A program made the translations under genes and the position numbers. From positions 10,121,791 through 10,185,790 of the forward strand of contig NC_023753.2 of assembly GCF_000499845.2 (NCBI RefSeq): a stretch of 64,000 bases of DNA, in the 5' to 3' direction. The DNA is from Phaseolus vulgaris. Taxonomy: Eukaryota > Streptophyta > Magnoliopsida > Fabales > Fabaceae. Positions 28,235-38,872 of this stretch are shown piece after piece; within the stretch, counting starts at the first letter, position 1, and each line of letters opens with the position of its first letter. The notes under the pieces are model-generated. The model was not told the origin of the DNA. It saw nothing but the letters and a program-made list of their open reading frames with translations, and made no database searches.

Positions 28235-28756
28235 GGCAGTTTCTTCCTGCACCCCTACATTTTTTTCCCTGCACCCTCATAATGTTTGCAAAGACTAAAT
28301 TATCCCTATTATTTTTTAAAAGTCCTAAAATGCACTTGAACTGTATTTATTTTTTTTCATTCTGGATTATGAAATCCGGAAAAATTTCGGATCCATCAAT
28401 CCGTAATTCAAAATATGTATTTCACATTCAAAAAAATATTCCGGATCTACCAATCCATAACATAAATATGCATTCCAAATTTAGAAATTCATAATTAAAA
28501 AAAAATATTCCAGATCCACCAATCCATAACAGAATTAGGCTTCCAGATTCAGCAATCCAAATATCAATAATTTATGCAAAATTTGCTTCCGAAACACCCC
28601 TTCATCTGAAAAAAAAAAAAGATTTAGTTTTGGATTGATGAATCTGTAGCACACTCCCAGATCCCGATTACCAGTAATCACATTGTCCTTTTTCAAATAA
28701 AAGGTCAAGATCAGTTTCGGAATTTAGAAAAATGTGGGGTGCAGGAAGAAGAATCA
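28235..28756. mobile_element. MITE of the CTTCCTGCACC family, copy A
   Basis: The left end starts GGCAGTTTCTTCCTGCACCC; the right end reads GGGGTGCAGGAAGAAG just before 28756, so the ends are inverted over about 15 bases. The flanks TTTATCTCG (28226-28234) and TTTATCTTG (28757-28765) form a 9-bp target duplication with one mismatch. The interior repeats an ATTCCGGATC-CACCAATCC motif several times. It has no ORF. A 9-bp duplication fits a Mutator-like origin. It lies about 250 bases upstream of the OST1 start codon, in or near its promoter. Confidence 0.7.
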
Positions 28757-29565
28757 TTTATCTTGTTTGCCAGTTCGTTCCACATAATTCGCGTGCACAA
28801 ATCATGTGTGGGGTGAAGTGGGCTGGCTCATATAATTTATAAATTTTAAAAAATTAAAAAAAAAATTGCACCTTCTTAATTTTTTTTGCAGTCTTATATT
28901 TTCAAAACTTATAAAATTATTCATTCTAAATTCTATAATCTGAAATACAATTTTTATATATTATTTTTCAAATTAAAATAGTAATTATCTGTCTACATGT
29001 ATTATTTTAAAAAAATATATATATTTAATGAAATATTTTATTAGTAAATTTATTAGTACATTTGAAATTCAAATTTTATTAGAAATTACATCTTATTACG
29101 CATGTGTCACGAGAATAATCTTCTGAGACCATTTACCTAATTCATCTAAAAATATTAACTTAATAAACAAAAAAAAATTATTTAAAATTTATATTCAAAA
29201 AATTATTTTTCATTAATTTAAAAAAAAATATTTCTTGTGCGGGACCGGTCAATAAAATCAATCCACATTTTCTACGTGAGGTAAGTCAACCCAGTTTGCA
29301 TTTTACAGACCATGCGAGACATGTCGTTTTTTTAAATATTACATAAATCATTTTGCTTTGAATTTGTATGTGTTGAATATAATTTCTACGTAATTTTACA
29401 AATTTTCAAATATAATTGACGATTTCTTTGAAATTAAATCATATTTATGATTTTCGATATTTTCAATTCTATAATTTAAAAAATATTTGTCCATTTACAT
29501 AAATTACTATTTTGAAGAAAAAAAAAACTATATAGTATCAAATTAAATTATGTTTGAATACATTC
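28757..29565. other. AT-rich spacer with degraded GC-rich element ends
   Basis: There is no gene. Two short GC-richer patches, GTGGGGTGAAGTGGGCTGGC near 28811 and GCGGGACCGGTC with CAACCCAGTTTGCATTTTAC near 29238-29308, resemble hAT-type MITE ends, and the second resembles a patch at about 39160-39200 on the far side of the LTR element. Confidence 0.4.
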
Positions 29566-30042
29566 TGTACCAGTTGGCACCGGACGACCGAGTGGTTCGA
29601 ATTAAATTATTTAATTAAGCGAATAACGTGGTTACACGTGGAATAAACGGTTACAATTCCCGCTGAGCAGCAAATACACGTGAGCACTCCTTGGATTTTC
29701 GGGAACACCCCCTAGATCCCAGGAAACCATCTAACACGACCCAGGGACCACAAAACACGTCGCGAGCCATCAACCGCTTGACCCCAATGGCCCAAGCTCA
29801 GGTGAACTTACTAAAGGGAGGGGAAAAAGGAAAAAAAGGTACGTTTTTTCACACTATCAAAGATTCTCACGGAAAAAGATTGCTGACTTGAGCGTCGGAG
29901 CACAATCGCAGGTACCCCCACCGGCCGACCGAGGCACACGAGGAAGTAGGAGACTTGAAGAATAGGACAACTGAGAGCGGAGCAGACACCTTGTATCGAC
30001 GTGGATCAACATTACTCAGTCCCCAATATTCATACAGGTACA
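29566..30042 (+). repeat. 5' LTR of the Tat-like element
   Basis: Begins TGTACC and ends GGTACA, a perfect 6-bp terminal inverted pair of TG...CA type, 477 bases long. It ends three bases before the primer binding site. The core contains GACTTGAGCGTCGGAG, wording I associate with LTRs of this gypsy lineage. Confidence 0.9.
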
Positions 30043-30044
30043 AT

Positions 30045-30063
30045 TGGCGCCCATCGTGGGGCC
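30045..30063 (+). other. Primer binding site
   Basis: TGGCGCCCATCGTGGGGCC begins two bases after the LTR end, the place and wording usual for plant gypsy elements. It would pair with the 3' end of a host tRNA; which tRNA I cannot settle. Confidence 0.8.
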
Positions 30064-30106
30064 GAGTAATCACCATTCCCAGACCTAGAGGTATCAACAC
30101 TCGAGG

Positions 30107-32836
30107 ATGGGTTCAACGGCGAACAACAACAATGATACTGCCACGGAAGAACATAGGATGATACTCCAAACCCTCCAGATTCAGATGCAGGAGTTACTCC
30201 AGAAGGGAGTCACTAATCAACTACGTCAAGATGAAAAGAAGAAAAGACAAGAAGAGGAACGCCAGCGGCATGCGGAAGAGATAGCTCAACTGAAAGAGCA
30301 GAACAAAAGATTGATGGAAAGACTCGAGCAATCTGAGCGTGAAGGACATTCGCGTGCGCCTTCTCCACCACCACTCCAGTCAGGAACGAAGACAATAGCC
30401 CAAACAATAGCCCAAACTATGCCTCCCACATCACTCGTTCAACACACCCATCAGAGTGTGAAGCAGGTAACCCCAAACAGGGTAGCAAACCCGAAAGGCC
30501 ATCCGATCACTGATGATATCATAGCCACCCCACTCCCTGACAAGTGGAGAGGCCTAACAATAAATCTTTACGATGGATCCACAGACCCGGATGAACATAT
30601 GAATATATTTAGAACTCAAATGACCCTTTACACAACTGATCGGACGATGTGGTGTAAAGTCTTCCCCACCTCTCTCAGGGAAGGCCCCCTTGGATGGTTC
30701 TCTGACCTTCCACCCAACTCCATTACAAATTTCGACGCTTTGGAATTGAAATTCACCACACAATATGCCACAAGTAGACCTCATCGGACATCCTCCATGT
30801 CCCTCCTTAATGTCAAACAAGAAAGGGGAGAATCTTTAAGAACATTCATGGACAGATTTAGCAAAGTGTGTATGAGCATTCATAACCTTAATCCAGAAAT
30901 AGCTATGCATCATTTGGTCTCAGCCATACTGCCTGGAAGGTTCACTGAAAGTCTTATCAAACGGCCCCCGTGTAATATGGATGAATTAAGAACAAGAGCG
31001 ACAAAGTTCATGCAGATAGAAGAACACATTGATTATCATCGAAAGACACATGTAGAGAACACGGATAGGGGCAAAGGGATTCGTCCCCCCATAGCGCCGA
31101 CCGACCGAGATCGCCATCGCCCCAACAGGGGTCCCCGCTTCCACAACTACACTCCCTTGATTGTACCAAGGGGGAAAGTTCTAGACGAAGCACTACAGAT
31201 TGAATTGATTCCGGCACTAAAGCAGTCGCAAACCCCTCCCAATGCCGATACCAGTAAACGTTGCCAGTACCATCGTAACTACGGTCACACGACCGAAGGA
31301 TGTCAAACACTAAAAGATAAAATTGAAGAGCTCGTCCAGGCCGGTCACCTCCGTAAGTTCGTGAAAACTACTGTTACTGTATCCAGGTCACCCCAGCGTG
31401 ATCATGATCCCCGAGAACGTGCGGGACGAAGAGACGACCGAACCCGTGACAGTCACTATCGTTTGAACAGAAGGAAAAGAAGCGAAAGTCCGGTTAGACG
31501 AACGAGACCTAAAAGCGAAAGCCCTGAGCGTAGGAGTCGAACTAAACAGAAAGTTCGCACGGTCATCAATACAATCGCTGGACCAGTATCACTCGGCCAG
31601 CCCCCTCAAGAAATTAACTACATTGCAGGTGGTTTTGCAGGTGGAGGATGTTCTAATTCAGCAAGGAAGAAACATTTAAGAGCAGTTCAATCCGTTCATT
31701 CGACTTCCACACAACGCCGACCGCACATACCACCAATCACTTTCACTAACAAAGATTTCACAGCAATTGATCCATCTCAAGATGACCCCATGGTAATAAC
31801 TGTGGAGATAGATAAATTTGCAATCGCAAAAGTTTTAGTAGATCAAGGTAGCTCGGTCGACATCCTTTATTGGGAAACATTTAAGAAGATGAAGATCTCA
31901 GAGGCAGAGATACAACCCTACAACGAGCAGATAGTTGGTTTCTCGGGAGAAAGAGTAGATACGAGAGGATTTATCGATCTATACACTACATTCGGCGATG
32001 ACTACCTCAGTAAGACCATCAACATACGATACTTACTCGTCAACGCCAACACATCGTACAATATTTTGCTCGGTCGTCCATCTATCAACAGGCTGAAAGC
32101 CATTGTCTCAACCCCTCATTTAGCTATGAAGTTCCCCTCGGTCAATGGAGATATAGCAACCGTACATGTAGATCAGAAGATAGCACGAGAGTGCTATGTA
32201 GCTAGCCTAAAGGTGGAACCAACCCGAAGGCTCTATACTACGTCGGTCGACCGAACCGCAGAGCGAAGAGGCCGGTCACTGGAAAGAAGTTCTAAAGGAA
32301 GAGAATCTAGAAGACACTTAGTCGCTTTAGTTGATCTGGATCCTCGGCTGGATGATCCACGGATGGAAGCAGGGGAAGATCTTCAACCCATATTCCTCCG
32401 TGACAAAGATCGCAAGACACACATGGGGACATCTCTTAAGCCGGACGACCGAGATGCGATCGGTAAGACGTTAACAAAAAATGCTGACCTTTTTGCTTGG
32501 ACCGTCGCAGACATGCCAGGGGTAAAATCAGATGTTATCACCCATCGGTTATCCATCTATAAAGAGGCCAAGCCGATCGCTCAAAAGAAAAGGAAACTAG
32601 GTGAAGAACGACGCAAAGCCGCACGGGAGGAAACAGACAAGTTAGTTCAAGCTGGTTTTATTCAGAAGGCCCACTACACAACGTGGTTAGCCAACGTGGT
32701 GATGGTAAAAAAGGCGAATGGAAAATGGAGAATGTGTGTAGATTATACAGACCTTAACAAAGCATGCCCAAAGGACTCGTATCCCTTACCTACAATCGAC
32801 CGACTGGTCGACGGTGCGGCCGGTCATCAATCCTAA
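30107..32836 (+). pseudogene. gag-protease-N-terminal reverse transcriptase of the Tat-like element
   Basis: One open frame of 909 codons. Residues 1-85 are a charged coiled coil. A retrotransposon gag domain follows (about 150-270; PDEHMNIFRTQM, WFSDLPPNSITNF), then a knuckle-like CQYHRNYGHTTEGC (about 386), an Arg/Ser-rich basic stretch, and an aspartic protease whose active site reads VLVDQGSSVDILYW (about 575) with Gln in place of the usual Thr after Asp, a variant common in this lineage. From about residue 845 the reverse transcriptase begins (WRMCVDYTDLNKACPKDSYP). The frame breaks off at 32836 because of a one-base frameshift near 32825, and the rest of RT continues in another frame. 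Start chosen because it is the first Met after the primer binding site in this frame. Confidence 0.9.
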
Positions 32837-34119
32837 GTTTCCTTGATGCTTATTCGGGTTATAACCAAATACAAATGTACCACCGTGATCGAGAGAAAAC
32901 CACATTCAGAACGGATTCCGATAATTTCTTCTATGAATTCATGCCGTTCGGTCTCAAGAATGCCGGAGCCACATACCAGCGACTTATGGATCATGTGTTC
33001 CACGACATGATCGGTCGGAACGTGGAGGTATATGTGGACGACATTGTCATCAAATCAGATTCTTGCGAGCAACATATTTCTGACTTAAAGGAAGTTTTCC
33101 AAGCCTTGCGTCGATACCGCATGTGTTTGAACCCGGAAAAGTGTGCGTTCGGCGTAGAAGGTGGGAAATTCTTGGGCTTCATGCTCACCCATCGAGGCAT
33201 AGAGGCTAATCCAGAAAAATGCAAGGCAATCACTGAAATGAGAAGTCCTAGCGGACTCAAAGAGATTCAGAGACTAGTCGGTTGCCTTACATCGTTATCT
33301 CGATTCGTACCTAAGCTTGCCGAACGAACGAGACCCATTATAAAACTTTTGAAGAAAACAACTAAGTTTGAATGGACAGATGAATGCGAACAGAACTTCC
33401 AACAGCTAAAAACATTTCTGGCATCCCCACCGGTCATCCAGAAACCGAACGCACGAGAGCCCATTGTGGTCTACCTCGTTGTCTCCAATGAAGCAGTGAG
33501 TTCCGTTCTAGTACAAGAAATTGAAGCGGAGGAACGACCGGTATATTTCGTCAGCCGAGTCTTACACGACGCGGAAACTCGGTACCAAATGGTCAAAAAA
33601 GTTGCCTTAGCTTTAGTCATTACCGCACGACGGATGCGGATGTACTTCCAGAATCACAAGGTTATAGTTAATACTAACTATCCCATTATGAAGATTCTCA
33701 CCAAGCCTGACCTGGCCGGACGAATGATAGGTTGGGCAGTCGAACTGTCAGAATTCCATATCGAATACCAACCCAGGGGGGCCATCAAGTCCCAAGCCCT
33801 TGCTGACTTCACAGCAGAACTCACTCCCTATCCGACCGAAGAAGCTCCCCGGTGGACACTATATGCAGATGGATCATCGAACAGTCGTTCGTCCGGGGCG
33901 GGAGTTGTACTTGAAGGACCAGGAGGGATTGTTATCGAACAAGCCATGAAGTTTGAATTTAAAACTTCCAATAATCAGGCCGAATATGAAGCTATAATCG
34001 CAGGTCTACATCTGGTGATCGAGTTAGAGATAACAAATATAACTTGTAAGAGCGACTCTCGTCTAGTCGTCGGACAACTCACAGGGGAGTACGAGGAAAG
34101 AGAAACATTACTTCAGTAG
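32826..34119 (+). pseudogene. Reverse transcriptase core and RNase H of the Tat-like element
   Basis: Continues the polyprotein in the frame one base away from gag. Landmarks: SFLDAYSGYNQIQM, MPFGLKNAGATYQRLMD, the catalytic YVDD in VEVYVDDIVIKS, KCAFGVEGGKFLGFML, then the RNase H-like parts ending with LYADGSSNSRSSGAG and NNQAEYEAIIAGLHL. An in-frame TAG at 34117 interrupts the end of RNase H. Open frame 32764-34119, but only the part from about 32826 is genuine. The catalytic residues of RT and RNase H that I can check are present. Confidence 0.9.
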
Positions 34120-34638
34120 TATTTTCATTTTGTGAAGAATCTTCTAAACAGGTTCAAAGAAATCTCATTCCAACACGTACGGAGGGAAAATAACACTCGG
34201 GCGGACGCTCTATCAAGATTGGCTACCCTAAAAAAGAAAGGTGTCCACCGATCGGCCATACACGTGACCCTCACTAAACCAAGTGTTGGTACCGAAGAAT
34301 GCATGGCGACCGACACTCAACCCAACTGGATGACTCCCATAAAACAATATCTGACTGATGGTGTATGCGATCCACACTTGGAGAAAACAATGAAACTACA
34401 AGCCGCCCGATACATACTCATTGGCCAAGATCTCTACAGAAGAGGGTACTCCCGTCCCCTCCTAAAGTGCCTTAGTCCAGAACAAGTCACCTATGTAATG
34501 ACCGAGTTACACGAAGGGATATGCGGGACCCATTCAGGAGCACAGACTATGTCCGCCAAAATTTTAAGAGCTGGATACTACTGGCCGACCGTACAGGGAG
34601 ACTGCACCGAATATGTTCAAAAATGTGTGAAGTGTTAG
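34120..34638 (+). pseudogene. End of RNase H and integrase zinc-binding domain
   Basis: Same frame as the preceding segment, after the TAG at 34117. RRENNTRADALSRLA is the end of the RNase H region. HEGICGTHSGAQTMSAKIL, YYWPTVQGDC and YVQKCVKC supply the His-His-Cys-Cys zinc finger of the integrase. A second in-frame TAG at 34636, directly after the last Cys, closes it. Confidence 0.88.
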
Positions 34639-35546
34639 GAGTTCGGCACCTTGTCGCACCAAAAACCAGAACACCTGCACTACATCCTATCCCCCTGGCC
34701 ATTTGTGAAGTGGGGTATGGATATTATCGGACCTTTTACACCCGGAAAAGGGCAATGCAAGTTCTTGTTGGTTGGCATAGATTACATTACCAAATGGATT
34801 AAGGTCGAACCATTAACAGCCATCACCGCCCGTAATGTACAAAGCTTTGTATGGAAAAACATTTTCTGCAGGTTCGGTCTACCGCAGATCATTATCACAG
34901 ATAACGGTCGACAATTCACCGACCGAGGGCTAGCTGAATTCTATGAGAAACTCCACATCAGACATATCGCGAGTTAGGTCGAACACCCTCAAACCAACGG
35001 TTGGGCGGAAGCCGCCAACAAAGTTATTCTCAATGAATTAAAGAAGAGACTTGGCCCAAGGGAAATTGGACTGAAGAATTGTTAGAAGTTCTATGGGCCT
35101 ATCGTTGTACTCCCCAGTCAACGACTCAGGAAACGCCTTACAGCCTAACGTACGGCACAGAAGCCATGATTCCGGTTGAAATCGGTGAACCTTCATTGCG
35201 CCGGCAGACATTAGACCTAGATTTGAACAAAGAAAGTCTACTGGTCGACCTCGACCTCATCAATGAATTAAGGGACAAATGCAGGATAAGAGAAGAAGCA
35301 TGCAAAATACGGGCAGCACGAAGGTATAACTTGAAAGTGAAACCACAAAACTATCAGAAGGGAGATTTAGTTTGGCGCATGCGCAACGACACTCGGAAGG
35401 ACGGCGGGAAGTTTTCAAGTAACTGGGAAGGACCATTCCGCATTTCTGATGCAGCAACAGGAGGAGCATATTACTTAGAATATTTGTCAGGAAAATCTAT
35501 ACCGAGAACGTGGAATGCCACGCATCTCAAATTCTATTACAGTTGA
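34639..35546 (+). pseudogene. Integrase catalytic core and C-terminal domain, broken
   Basis: WGMDIIGPF and IIITDNGRQFT carry the first two catalytic Asp residues. A third in-frame TAG at 34975 follows IRHIAS. The catalytic Glu region follows as HPQTNGWAEAANK, where a Trp stands at a usually conserved Gln. A frameshift between about 35045 and 35078 moves the rest (35079-35546; LLEVLWAYRCTPQSTTQETP, YGTEAMIPVEIGEPS, NWEGPFRISDAA) into another frame, which ends at 35546. The integrase cannot be made as one protein. Confidence 0.88.
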
Positions 35547-35683
35547 TGAATGAATTCAGTGCACTCTTTCCTCGCTCGGTTGTTTTATCCCTAAGGAGGG
35601 TTTTCTGCCGAGAAGGTTTTAACAAGGCACTTTAAATTACCAATTTTGGTCAGAAATTAATAATTCAATTATTAATTATTAAT

Positions 35684-36245
35684 TAACCGTTCGTTCGGTC
35701 GGAACACATAACTGAGGCTATCTGAATCATAACTTAAACGTTATCTGAATCATAACTTAAACGTTATCTGAATCATAACTTAAACGTTATCTGACTCAAT
35801 CAAACGATCGTTCGGTCAGAACATATAACTAAGGTTATGTGAATCATAACTTAAACGTTATCTAAATCATAACTTAAACGTTATTTGAATCAATTAACCG
35901 TTCGTTCGGTCAGAACACATAATTAAGGTTATGTGAATCATAACTTAAACGTTATCTGAATCAATTAACCGATCGTTCGGTCGGAACATATAACTAAGGT
36001 TATGTGAATCATAACTTAAACGTTATGTGAATCATAACTTAAACGTTATGTGAATCATAACTTAAACGTTATCTGAATCATAACTTAAACGTTATCTGAA
36101 TCAATTAACCGATCGTTCGGTCGGAACATATAACTAAGGTTATCTGAATTATAAAACGTTATCTAAATCAGTTAACCGTTCGTTCGGTCGGAACATATAA
36201 CTAAAACGTTATCAGAATTATAACTTAAACGTTATCTGAATCAAA
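35684..36245. repeat. Tandem array of 23-bp hairpin-forming units with an interspersed second motif
   Basis: The basic unit is AACTTAAACGTTATCTGAATCAT (23 bases, shown here by its two halves AACTTAAACGTT and ATCTGAATCAT). It is repeated head to tail in runs of one to four. Runs are separated about six times by a second motif, AACCG(A/T)TCGTTCGGTC followed by (G/A)GAACATATAACTAAGGTT. Within each unit GTTAT and ATAAC are complementary around a short loop, extended to GTTATG/CATAAC in the variant copies. It lies between the end of pol and the end of the antisense gene, so it would be in the 3' region of both convergent transcripts. Short tandem arrays at this place are usual in Tat/Ogre-like elements. 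Confidence 0.9.
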
Positions 36246-36372
36246 CGACAGAAACATTTTTTTAAACATAAATCCATACTAATATTAGCAATACAAAACG
36301 AAGGTTAAACAATAAAAGATGTTCAAACAAACTTGTCTTTTGCCCACACCCCGGGTCCAGGTAACAATGAAT

Positions 36373-38143
36373 TTAAACAATGTCAATAGTGTCGGGATTG
36401 GCAGACTCCTCCGGTCGTACAACATCATCTCCCTGAAGCGCCTCAGCCATTGGATCAGCGGTTTGTTCATTCTCTTCGGCCTCTTCGTCTCCAAGTGGCA
36501 TCAGCCGACCATCTACGACGTCCATATTTGAATCATATCGCTCGTCGTCAGCCGGCACCCCGCGGAAAAAGGCGACCTGTCGAACTCCCTGCCTGAAGGA
36601 CAGCTCGTTGATACTCAACATGAACCCTTGAAGTTGTTCAATTTGGGCAGTCAACGATTCCTTCTCTGCAGCCAGTCTTTCCTGCTCCTTAATGGCATCC
36701 GCCCGCCCGGCCATTACTTCATTTAAAGTAATCTTTAAGGTCTCTTGCTCTTTCTTGGCCAGTTGAGCGTCAGTTCGGGCCTCATCCACGGCCTTCAAGG
36801 CATCCTTCAGTGAGACAGCCGATTCACTGAGCTGAGACTTCAACTTAGGAATCGATATTGTCTTCACTCTCCTTAACTCATCCCCAAGGGCCTTGGTCGC
36901 CATGGCCGCACGACATTACAGCTCAACCGTCTCTTCAACCAAATCCAAGGTAGGAATGTTGGCAAAAACTTCCTCGTCCTCTGGACGCAAGTCAAATTGC
37001 ATTGTAGGGGCCACCCTGACGGATGACACCAACAAGCTAATAGGACTGCCCGACGAAGATTGAGCTTCCGTACGAGGCACCTTAGCAGGCTGTCCCCTCT
37101 TCTTACCTTGGGTGGGGACAGGAGCAGCATCAACCAGAACGACCTCCCGCTCGGTCGGACGCGGGACAATCCCAGCGATTGAGGCTATCTTACTCTTATT
37201 TGCCTGCCTTTTCAAACTATTCATGTATTTTTTCAAACTCGGATCCATGCTCACAACAATATCTGCAAAATAAACACGAAGGTAAGAAACAATACGCTGT
37301 TAATTGAACGACCGCAAGAAGAAGATGCTCACCATTTAGGTCCGCCCACTGCTTGGACGACCCATAAAGGGCTATCAGTTCCCGCGTAGGAAGTCTACAC
37401 GGTAGTTGATTCACAACCATCAAAATTTCTTGGTCGATAGGAGACAAAGATTTCCAAAGCCGATGGTCAAGGGAGGTGGGATTCTCCGTCCAATGGAATG
37501 GAAATTTTATGCTTCCATCGGCGTTATAGAATAGATCCCGGCCGTCCGGCTCGACAAACACTTTAAAAAAGTAGTCCTTAAAGTTCTTATAAGAGGTAGT
37601 AAAAGCGGCAAAACATACATTCCCCGAACGACTAGACAACGACAACCAACCTACCGGGGTACTCGGGTAGGTGTTATAATAATATAAATATGATTCGGTG
37701 GTCGGCATAAGACCAAATATCTGACAAATAACCCGAAAGGCTTGTAAAATGGCCCACGAGTTAGGGTGCAATTGTGTCGGTGCGACGTTGAGAATCCGAA
37801 GGATACTCATGGTAAAATCATCAACAGGTAAACTTACATGCAAATGGGAAAACAAAGTGCTATACACAAAGAAAAAGTCATGCGGAGCATTCTCCCGGCC
37901 GTGACACACACGGTCGGTTATACCACATATATCGACATATAGCGCCTCGGCCGGACAATCTGGTGTTAGAAAGTTTTTATGGGCAGCGAGAAATTCATCT
38001 AATTTATCAGAGGACTTTATTTTACTGAGAATCCGAAGGACGGCAGGATCGACCCAATCGTAACTTGGGCCGTCCGATGCCTGACTCGCACCGCGAGTCA
38101 AAGACGAACCTACGACACTCGAAGACCCCTCAGAGGAAGGCAT
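36373..38143 (-). pseudogene. Antisense accessory gene of the Tat-like element (putative gypsy-type transposon family), one intron, one stop
   Basis: Minus-strand gene inside the retrotransposon. Exon 1 is 38143-37333; a GT-AG intron of 70 bases (37332-37263; GTGAGC donor, TTTGCAG acceptor) joins it in phase to exon 2 at 37262-36373. The joined frame is 566 codons and contains one TAA at 36916-36918 after codon 385. The N-terminal half (SSDKLDEFLAAHKNFL, HVSLPVDDFTMSILRILNV, AFRVICQIFGLMPT, GNVCFAAFTTSYKNFKDYFF) is typical of the plant family annotated as putative gypsy-type transposon (PF04195). The C-terminal part is basic, then a long coiled coil (LKDALKAVDEARTDAQLAKK, IKEQERLAAEKESLTAQIEQ), then an acidic tail. 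Function is unknown in the family; it has no transposase chemistry that I can see. The stop would leave 385 residues, without the coiled coil. Confidence 0.82.
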
Positions 38144-38263
38144 GACTAACCTTGAATGAAGAAGAGGACACCGACAACAAACTCAGCACTTGGCAAACGA
38201 TGCAAGCAATGCGAAACTCAGAGCAAGAGAAACGGAAAAACCCTCAACTTTGCAAATGAAGCG

Positions 38264-38272
38264 CTATTTATA
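38264..38272 (-). promoter_or_regulatory. TATA box of the antisense gene
   Basis: Minus strand reads CCTATAAATAGCGC, a textbook plant TATA box (TATAAATAG) about 120 bases upstream of the antisense start codon at 38143. Transcription would then start near 38235-38240, giving a leader of roughly 95 bases. This places an internal promoter, pointing backwards, just inside the 3' LTR. Confidence 0.6.
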
Positions 38273-38530
38273 GGCAAAGAGGTGGGAAGCAAAACCCCTG
38301 CGTTCGTCTAGCACCATTAGATCGAATCTAATCTAACGATCAAACACGCTCGGCATATGAAACGGCACGTAATCCTCACCGTTCAATCCATCTAGATGTG
38401 ACAGCATCCTCAAACGGCAGCTCTGCCATGCGTCACATCTCTGCCACGCATTTAATGGTGCCAGCTATCAAGCATTGTCTCAAAATCCCCTGCGTCTTAT
38501 ACGACTCTTCGTCCTTCCATGACCTTGAGC

Positions 38531-38542
38531 CTGGGGGGCAAG
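38531..38542 (+). other. Polypurine tract
   Basis: CTGGGGGGCAAG directly precedes the TGTACC start of the 3' LTR, the expected position for the plus-strand primer of reverse transcription. It is short, as in many plant gypsy elements. Confidence 0.65.
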
Positions 38543-38872
38543 TGTACCGGTCGGCACCGGATGACCGAGTGGTTCGAATTAAATTATTTAATTAAGGGAA
38601 GAACGTGGTTACACGTGGAATAAACGGTTACAATTCCCGCTGAGCAGCAAATAAACGTGAGCACTCCCTGGATTTTCGGGAACACCCCCTAGATCCCAGG
38701 AAACCATCTAACACGACCCAGGGACCACAAAACACGTCGCGAGCCATCAACCGCTTGACCCCAATGGCCCAAGCCCAGGTGAACTTACAAAAGGGAGGGG
38801 AAAAAGGAAAAAAGGTACGTTTTTTCACACTATCAAAGATTCTCACGGAAAAAGATTGCTGACTTGAGCGTC
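38543..38872 (+). repeat. 3' LTR, truncated at its 3' end
   Basis: Matches 29566-29896 of the 5' LTR with about nine substitutions and one indel, then stops abruptly after TTGAGCGTC. The last 146 bases of the LTR, including the terminal GGTACA, are missing, and so is the right-hand target duplication. Confidence 0.9.

Larger units (their letters stand above)
29566..38872 (+). mobile_element. Ty3/gypsy LTR retrotransposon, Tat-like layout, non-autonomous by decay
   Basis: A nearly complete element of about 9.3 kb. Order: 5' LTR (29566-30042), primer binding site, gag-protease-reverse transcriptase-RNase H-integrase on the plus strand (30107-35546), a tandem-repeat array (about 35684-36245), an antisense accessory gene (38143-36373), polypurine tract and a truncated 3' LTR (38543-38872). 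RT-RNase H-integrase order marks Ty3/gypsy. The long non-pol 3' region with an antisense gene of the putative gypsy-type transposon family is the layout of Tat-lineage elements. By eye the LTRs differ at about 9 substitutions and 1 indel over 329 aligned bases, so the insertion is recent, but pol carries five disabling lesions. Confidence 0.93.

Noticed and set aside
29570..29610. GGTTCGAATT in the LTR as a tRNA T-arm
   Set aside because: No cloverleaf can be drawn around it, and it recurs in the 3' LTR as ordinary LTR sequence.
30213..31310. Minus-strand ORFs of 64-100 residues opposite gag
   Set aside because: Shadows of the gag-pol frame, with no plausible start context or family; unlike the antisense gene at 38143-36373, which has a known domain, an intron and a TATA box.
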